Part shown: piece by piece, positions 59,796-64,000 of the stretch
Layout of the letters: each line of letters starts with the position of its first letter
Numbering within the stretch: the stretch's first letter is position 1
Source: CAYSYM01 sp964435115
GTDB lineage: Bacteria; Chloroflexota; UBA6077; CF-72
Assembly (NCBI GenBank): GCA_964435115.1
Contig: CAYSYM010000009.1
Span: forward strand, 1-64,000
Direction: 5' to 3'
Length of the DNA stretch: 64,000 nucleotides
Made by a program: the position numbers and the translations under genes
Notes under the pieces: generated by a model
What the model saw: only the letters and a program-made list of their open reading frames with translations
What the model was told of the DNA's origin: nothing
The model's database searches: none

Positions 59796-59802
59796 CGCGC
59801 GG

Positions 59803-60750
59803 GTGGCGCTCACGGCCGGTGCCCGCCCCTCGCCTGCGCCGCGGGGCCGACAGGCTCGCCTGTTCCTGGCGCCCATCAGCGCCGGGGCGGGCGAGCCCAG
59901 GATGCTCGACGGACCGGATGCGGTGCTCCGCGCGCTCGGCGGCGCCACGGTGGTGGCGGCCGTCGAACGCGTGGCTCCGCCGCCGGACCTGGCGGCCGTG
60001 TTCGAGGCGAGCGACGCGTACGCCCGCCGCCACCACCTGATGGACGTGCGCCTGATGAGCGACTCGCTCGCCGGACGGGTGGCCGCCAGCCTGGCGCACG
60101 GCGAGCTGCCGATCGTGCTCGGCGGCGACCACACCGTCGCCATCGGCGGGTTCGCGGGCGTGCGGCGCGCCTTCGGCTGGGAGCGTCGGCTCGGCCTCGT
60201 CTGGATCGACGCCCACCCCGACCTGAATACCCCCGAGACCACGCCCAGCAACCACGGCCACGGCATGCCGCTGGCGGCCCTGCTGGGGCTGGGCCACCCG
60301 CTGCTCGTCAACGCCGGCGGCCTCCAGGGGAGGAAGCTCGAGGCCGGCGACGTGGCCCTGGTCGGCGCCCGCTCGATCGATCCCGGCGAGGCGCTCTTCC
60401 TGGCCCAGCACCCCGAGCTGCGTGTGGCGCCGGCACGGACGATCCGTGAGGCTGGGCTGCTTCCCGCACTCCGCCCGCTCCTCGAGTGGGCGCGCCAGCT
60501 CGATGGACTGTACCTCAGCTTCGACCTGGACGCAGTCGATCCGAGCGACGCGCCCGGCGTCACCACGCCGGTCCGAGGCGGCCTCAGCGCTGCGGAAGGC
60601 GTGGAGACTGTCCGACTCTTCGCAGCGACGGGGAAGGTGGTGGCCGGCGACGTGGTGGAGCACTTCCCGGCGCGCGATCCGGCCGGGCGAACGGCTCAGC
60701 TCGCCGCTTCCCTGGTCGAGGCGCTGGGGGCGGCGCCGAGCGTGGCCTGA
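59803..60750 (+). CDS. Arginase/agmatinase-family ureohydrolase (arginase-like)
   Basis: 315 residues from GTG 59803. Binuclear manganese motifs are GGDHTV (H110), WIDAHPDLNTPETTPSNHGHGMPLA (D136, H138, D140) and SFDLDAVDP. The SNHGHGM form favours arginase (L-arginine to ornithine and urea) over agmatinase. About 7 bp separate it from the small zinc protein, so they are probably co-transcribed. Both it and the next aminotransferase end in a similar PSVA tail, perhaps by chance. Confidence 0.93.
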   Translation: MALTAGARPSPAPRGRQARLFLAPISAGAGEPRMLDGPDAVLRALGGATVVAAVERVAPPPDLAAVFEASDAYARRHHLMDVRLMSDSLAGRVAASLAHGELPIVLGGDHTVAIGGFAGVRRAFGWERRLGLVWIDAHPDLNTPETTPSNHGHGMPLAALLGLGHPLLVNAGGLQGRKLEAGDVALVGARSIDPGEALFLAQHPELRVAPARTIREAGLLPALRPLLEWARQLDGLYLSFDLDAVDPSDAPGVTTPVRGGLSAAEGVETVRLFAATGKVVAGDVVEHFPARDPAGRTAQLAASLVEALGAAPSVA

Positions 60751-60796
60751 GCGGCCGGGATGAAGTATCCTCGCCCTGCGCGCCCTCAGCCCGCCC

Positions 60797-60854
60797 ATCG
60801 GGTATCGGGTCTCAGCGCCCGACCCCCGACCCCCGATACCCGATACCCGATACC
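60797..60854 (+). repeat. Heptad-repeat element between arginase and aminotransferase genes
   Basis: Forward units ATCG, GGTATCG and GGTCTCA (60797-60814), then five reverse units (CGACCCC twice, CGATACC three times, 60820-60854). The arms can form a hairpin. Here the element lies between genes, near a ribosome site for the downstream gene. Confidence 0.85.
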
Positions 60855-60887
60855 CGTCATCAGCCCGCCCTGGAAGGAGTGCAGCGC

Positions 60888-62078
60888 ATGGTGCTACGCG
60901 AGGCTGCCCGCATGCACGACATCGGCCAGGAGACGGCCTTCGAGGTGCTGGCCCGGGCGCGCGCCCTCGAAGCGCAGGGGCGGGACGTCATCCACCTCGA
61001 GATCGGCGAGCCCGACTTCGACACGCCCCGGCACATCGTCGCCGCCGCCCAGCGCGCCCTCGCCGAGGGCTACACCCACTACGGGCCCGGCCCTGGGTTC
61101 CCCGAGGTCCGCCAGGCCGTCGCCAACTACCTCGGCCGCACGCGCGGCCTGGACGTCCCGGCGAACCGGATCGTCATCACCCCCGGCGCCAAGCCGGTGA
61201 TGACGTTCACCATCCTGGCGCTGGTCGAGCCCGGCGACGAGGTGATCTACCCGAACCCCGGGTTCCCGATCTACGAGAGCATGGTCCGCTTCGTGGGCGG
61301 GACACCGGTCCCGATGCCGCTGCGCGAGGAGCGCCAGTTCCGCTTCGACCCCGACGAATTCCTGGCGCTGCTCTCGGATCGCACCCGGCTCATCATCCTG
61401 AACTCGCCCCACAACCCGACCGGGTCCGTGCTCACGCGGGCCGACCTCGAGGTGATCGCGGGTGCCGCGCGGGAGCGCGGCAGCGCGGTCCTGGCGGACG
61501 AGATCTACAGCCGCATCCTCTACGACGGCGCCCACCACTCGATCGCGGCCCTTGACGGCATGCTGGAGCGCACGATCCTCCTGGACGGGTGGTCCAAGAC
61601 CTGGGCCATGACCGGCTGGCGGCTGGGGTTCGGCCTCTTCCCGCCCGATCTCGTGCCGCACGTCGAGCGGCTCATCTCCAACACGGTGAGCTGCACCGCC
61701 AGCTTCTCCCAGGTGGCGGCGATCGCCGCCCTGCAAGGGCCGCAGGACGCGGTGGACGCGATGGTGGCCGAGTTCCGCCGGCGACGGGATGCCCTCGTGG
61801 CCGGCCTCAACAGGCTGCCTGGTGTGCGCTGCCTCCTGCCCGCGGGCGCCTTCTACGCCTTCCCGAATATCACGGGGTCCGGCTGGTCCAGCCGTGCGCT
61901 GGCCGACCACCTGCTCGCCGCGGCCGGCGTCGCCTGCCTGAGCGGCACGGCCTTCGGCCGGTTCGGCGAGGGCTACCTGCGCCTCAGCTACGCCAACTCC
62001 CTGCCTAACATCGAGCGCGCGCTCGAGCGCATGGGCGCGTTCTTGGCGACGCCGGCAGCGACTCCGAGCGTGGCGTAG
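60888..62078 (+). CDS. PLP-dependent aminotransferase (aspartate/aromatic type, class I)
   Basis: 396 residues from ATG 60888, with GGAAGGAG upstream. Class I features are IGEPDFDTP, YTHYGPGPGFPEVR, PGAKPVMTF, SPHNPTGSV (Asn), LADEIYSRI (Asp-Tyr) and the Schiff-base Lys in GWSKTWAMTGWRLG, with the C-terminal Arg in GYLRLSYANS. It is likely an aspartate or broad-specificity aminotransferase. It follows the arginase and the heptad repeat. Confidence 0.92.
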   Translation: MVLREAARMHDIGQETAFEVLARARALEAQGRDVIHLEIGEPDFDTPRHIVAAAQRALAEGYTHYGPGPGFPEVRQAVANYLGRTRGLDVPANRIVITPGAKPVMTFTILALVEPGDEVIYPNPGFPIYESMVRFVGGTPVPMPLREERQFRFDPDEFLALLSDRTRLIILNSPHNPTGSVLTRADLEVIAGAARERGSAVLADEIYSRILYDGAHHSIAALDGMLERTILLDGWSKTWAMTGWRLGFGLFPPDLVPHVERLISNTVSCTASFSQVAAIAALQGPQDAVDAMVAEFRRRRDALVAGLNRLPGVRCLLPAGAFYAFPNITGSGWSSRALADHLLAAAGVACLSGTAFGRFGEGYLRLSYANSLPNIERALERMGAFLATPAATPSVA

Positions 62079-62099
62079 CCAGCCGCCGCGTGCCGCGCC

Positions 62100-62975
62100 T
62101 CACCGGCTGGGGGGCTGTTCGCCCGCCTGGTAGTCGTAGAAGCCGCGTCCCGTCTTCCGCCCCAGCCAGCCAGCCGCCACCATCTGCCGCAGCAGCGTGG
62201 GCGCGGCGAACCGTGACTCCTTGAACTCGTCGAACAGGACATCGGCAATGTAGAGGGTCGTGTCCAGGCCGACGAAGTCCAGCAGGGTGAACGGGCCCAT
62301 GGGGTAGCCGGTCCCCAGCATCATCCCGACGTCGATATCCTCCTTCGTCGTGAAGCCCTGCTCCAGCATGCGCACCGCGTCGATCAGGTACGGGACGAGC
62401 AGGTAGTTGACGATGAAGCCGCCACGGTCCTTGCTCACGATCAGGCGCTTGCCGAGGCTCTCGCCGAAAGCGCGGGCCGTGTCTAGCGTCTCGTCCGCCG
62501 TGGTGAGGGTTCGCACCAGCTCGAGCAGCTTCATTACGGGCACCGGGTTCATGAAGTGCATCCCCAGCACCCGGTCGGGCCGCCGCGTCGCCGTCGCCAT
62601 CTGGATGATGGGGATGGAGCTGGTATTGCTCGCCAGGATCGCGTGCGGCGGGCACACCTGGTCGAGCCGGGCGAACGTCTCCCGCTTGATCTGAACGTTC
62701 TCGGTGGCCGCCTCGATCACCAGGTCGCGGTCGGCGAAATCCTCCAGGTGGGTGGTCCCACGCAGGCGGGCCCGCGCTGCCTCCCGGTCGCCTGGCTGCA
62801 GCTTGCCGCGGTCGACCGCCGTGCTCATCGACTGCTCGGTCCGGCCGAGCCCCTTGGCGAGGAGCTCGTCGTTCACTTCGTGGACAACCGTGTCGTAGCC
62901 CGAACGGGCGCACATCTCCGCGATCCCGGAGCCCATCAGCCCGCATCCAACCACGCCCACCTTCTGGATCTGCAT
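62100..62975 (-). CDS. 3-hydroxyacyl-CoA (3-hydroxybutyryl-CoA) dehydrogenase
   Basis: 291 residues from ATG 62975. N-terminal NAD-binding motif VGVVGCGLMGSGIAEMC. HFMNPVPVMKLLELV contains the active-site His; the C-terminal domain has RGGFIVNYLLVPYLIDAVRML, GMMLGTGYPMGPFTLLDFVGLD and the final TGRGFYDY. The size fits the short monofunctional (PaaH/FadB-like) enzymes. It oxidises 3-hydroxyacyl-CoA in beta-oxidation or acts in butyrate/PHB-type pathways. The thiolase gene is just upstream on the same strand (8 bp). Confidence 0.94.
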   Translation of the reverse strand: MQIQKVGVVGCGLMGSGIAEMCARSGYDTVVHEVNDELLAKGLGRTEQSMSTAVDRGKLQPGDREAARARLRGTTHLEDFADRDLVIEAATENVQIKRETFARLDQVCPPHAILASNTSSIPIIQMATATRRPDRVLGMHFMNPVPVMKLLELVRTLTTADETLDTARAFGESLGKRLIVSKDRGGFIVNYLLVPYLIDAVRMLEQGFTTKEDIDVGMMLGTGYPMGPFTLLDFVGLDTTLYIADVLFDEFKESRFAAPTLLRQMVAAGWLGRKTGRGFYDYQAGEQPPSR

Positions 62976-62983
62976 CGCGCTCG

Positions 62984-64000
62984 TCACTCCTTCCGCTCGA
63001 AGATCGCGGCCAGCCCCTGGCCGCCACCGGTGCACATCGTCTCGAGCCCATAGCGCGCCCCGCACCGCTCCATCTCATGCAGCAGCGTCACCAGGATGCG
63101 CGCGCCGGTCGCGCCGAGCGGGTGGCCCAGCGAGATGCCCGAGCCGTTCACGTTGACGCGCCGGTCGACGTCTGGCACATCCAGCTCCTTCAGGACCGCC
63201 AGCGCTTGCGCCGCGAACGCCTCGTTCAGCTCGATCAGGTCCATCGCATCCAGACGGAGACCCGTCTTCTGCAACAGCTTGCGGACCGCCGGGGCGGGGC
63301 CCATCCCCATAATGGTTGGGTCCACGCCCGCCGCCGCGTACGTGTGGAAGAACAGGCGCGGCCTCAGCCCCAGCGCGTGCGCCTTCCGTTCGGACATGAT
63401 CACCACGGCCGCCGCGCCGTCGTTGATGCTGGACGAGTTGCCCGCCGTGTGGATCTTGCCGGCGAGGACTGGCAGCTTCGCCAGGGACTCGGGCGAGGTG
63501 TCCTTGCGGGGCCCTTCGTCGGTGTCCACGAGCACCGTCCCTACCTTCGGCTGCCGCACCGGGACCGGCACGATCTCGTCGCGGAACTTGCCCGCCTCCA
63601 CAGCCGCCACCGCGTTGCGGTGCGAGCGCAGCGCGAACGCATCCGCCTCCTCGCGGCTGATGCCGTAGAGGTCGGCCAGCTTCTCGGACGTGTGCATCAT
63701 CCCCTCCACGGGCGGGCAGGCCTCCGGGCAGGAGACCTTGAAGCCGTGCCGGGCGATGCGGTCGTAAAAGACGCCATCCCCGAGCCGGTACCCCCAGCGC
63801 GCGTCCGTTACGTAGAACTCGGCGTTCGACTCGTTCTCCGTCCCGCCCGCCACGACGATCTCGGCGTCTCCGGCCTGGACGAGCAGCGCGCCGTTGACGA
63901 TCGCCTGGAGCCCCGAGCCGCACTGCCGGTCGACCGTGTACGCGGGCACCGCGTGCGGAAAGCCGGCCTCGAGCCAGCCTAGGCGGGCGACGTTCGGATT
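62984..64000 (-). CDS. Acetyl-CoA acetyltransferase (thiolase), 5' end cut by the window
   Basis: At least 338 residues. The frame is open to the right edge and reads NPNVARLGWLEAG just inside it, so the start lies outside. Catalytic residues are the nucleophile Cys in VDRQCGSGLQA, the His in ISLGHPLGATGARI and the second Cys in MCTGGGQG. It cleaves or forms acetoacetyl-CoA (or longer 3-ketoacyl-CoA). It is placed for co-transcription with the 3-hydroxyacyl-CoA dehydrogenase. Confidence 0.95.
   Translation of the reverse strand, partial: NPNVARLGWLEAGFPHAVPAYTVDRQCGSGLQAIVNGALLVQAGDAEIVVAGGTENESNAEFYVTDARWGYRLGDGVFYDRIARHGFKVSCPEACPPVEGMMHTSEKLADLYGISREEADAFALRSHRNAVAAVEAGKFRDEIVPVPVRQPKVGTVLVDTDEGPRKDTSPESLAKLPVLAGKIHTAGNSSSINDGAAAVVIMSERKAHALGLRPRLFFHTYAAAGVDPTIMGMGPAPAVRKLLQKTGLRLDAMDLIELNEAFAAQALAVLKELDVPDVDRRVNVNGSGISLGHPLGATGARILVTLLHEMERCGARYGLETMCTGGGQGLAAIFERKE

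Noticed and set aside
1..64000. CRISPR array, rRNA or complete prophage
   Set aside because: Repeats found are heptads without unique spacers of regular length, and no rRNA segment, capsid, terminase or integrase gene is seen.

Overview
This is a high-GC, gene-dense bacterial window with mostly short intergenic gaps and many 4-bp start/stop overlaps. There are no rRNA, tRNA or CRISPR genes. The gene set points to a Chloroflexota bacterium, perhaps Thermomicrobia-like (Sphaerobacter/Nitrolancea type). It includes a cytoplasmic-type narG family respiratory oxidoreductase, an orphan two-domain KaiC ATPase without kaiA/kaiB, a DtxR/MntR regulator, a Gram-positive-type LexA box, and many TANNNT boxes placed 6-11 bp in front of start codons (predicted leaderless mRNAs). 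The taxonomic call is an inference from content and was not tested.

Layout. 1-8.4 kb: a nitrate reductase/nitrite oxidoreductase operon (narG 3' part, an FKBP-type prolyl isomerase, narH, narJ, narI), followed by a NarK-type transporter and an FmdE-family protein. 8.4-12.7 kb: a small ORF, an unknown protein, a KaiC-like ATPase and a GAF/PAS histidine kinase, translationally coupled. 12.8-18.8 kb: an IS5-type transposase remnant, a DUF2231-Rieske protein, a PIN-toxin remnant, two MFS transporters, an OpgC-like membrane protein and a SUI1/YciH protein. 18.8-25.5 kb: leuS, a B-family DNA polymerase homologue whose polymerase site has decayed while its exonuclease site is intact, and a three-gene reverse operon with a sigma-like protein behind a perfect LexA box. 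25.6-31.4 kb: an M50 protease with two cyclic-nucleotide domains, a TPR lipid-side protein between inverted 52-bp repeats, a DtxR/MntR regulator with its operator, and an aminotransferase. 31.4-36.5 kb: an ApbE/ferric-reductase-like membrane module, with a response regulator and kinase transcribed divergently, and a glyoxalase-fold protein. 36.5-42.1 kb: two glycoside hydrolases, a diacylglycerol kinase-like protein and a toxin-antitoxin pair. 42.3-50.6 kb: an ABC-2 exporter, an LVIVD-repeat protein behind a perfect palindrome, a small zinc protein and an oligopeptide-type ABC importer without ATPases. 50.7-64 kb: a subtilase, Uma2 protein, LutC and a LutB-LutA fusion, a coiled-coil nuclease-like protein, an AOR-family tungsten/molybdenum oxidoreductase, pyrophosphatase, a small zinc protein, arginase, an aminotransferase, 3-hydroxyacyl-CoA dehydrogenase and thiolase.

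How it fits together: the left end is an anaerobic-respiration or nitrite-oxidation unit in which a membrane-bound Mo enzyme exchanges electrons with the quinone/cytochrome pool through NarI, with nitrate/nitrite exchange through NarK. The rest is a mix of housekeeping genes (leuS, ppa), acid and amino-acid metabolism (lut, arginase, aminotransferases, beta-oxidation) and signalling. The most unusual non-coding signal is a family of 7-bp repeats (GGTATCG / CGATACC) found at four places. Three of these lie inside protein genes, in frame, including leuS.
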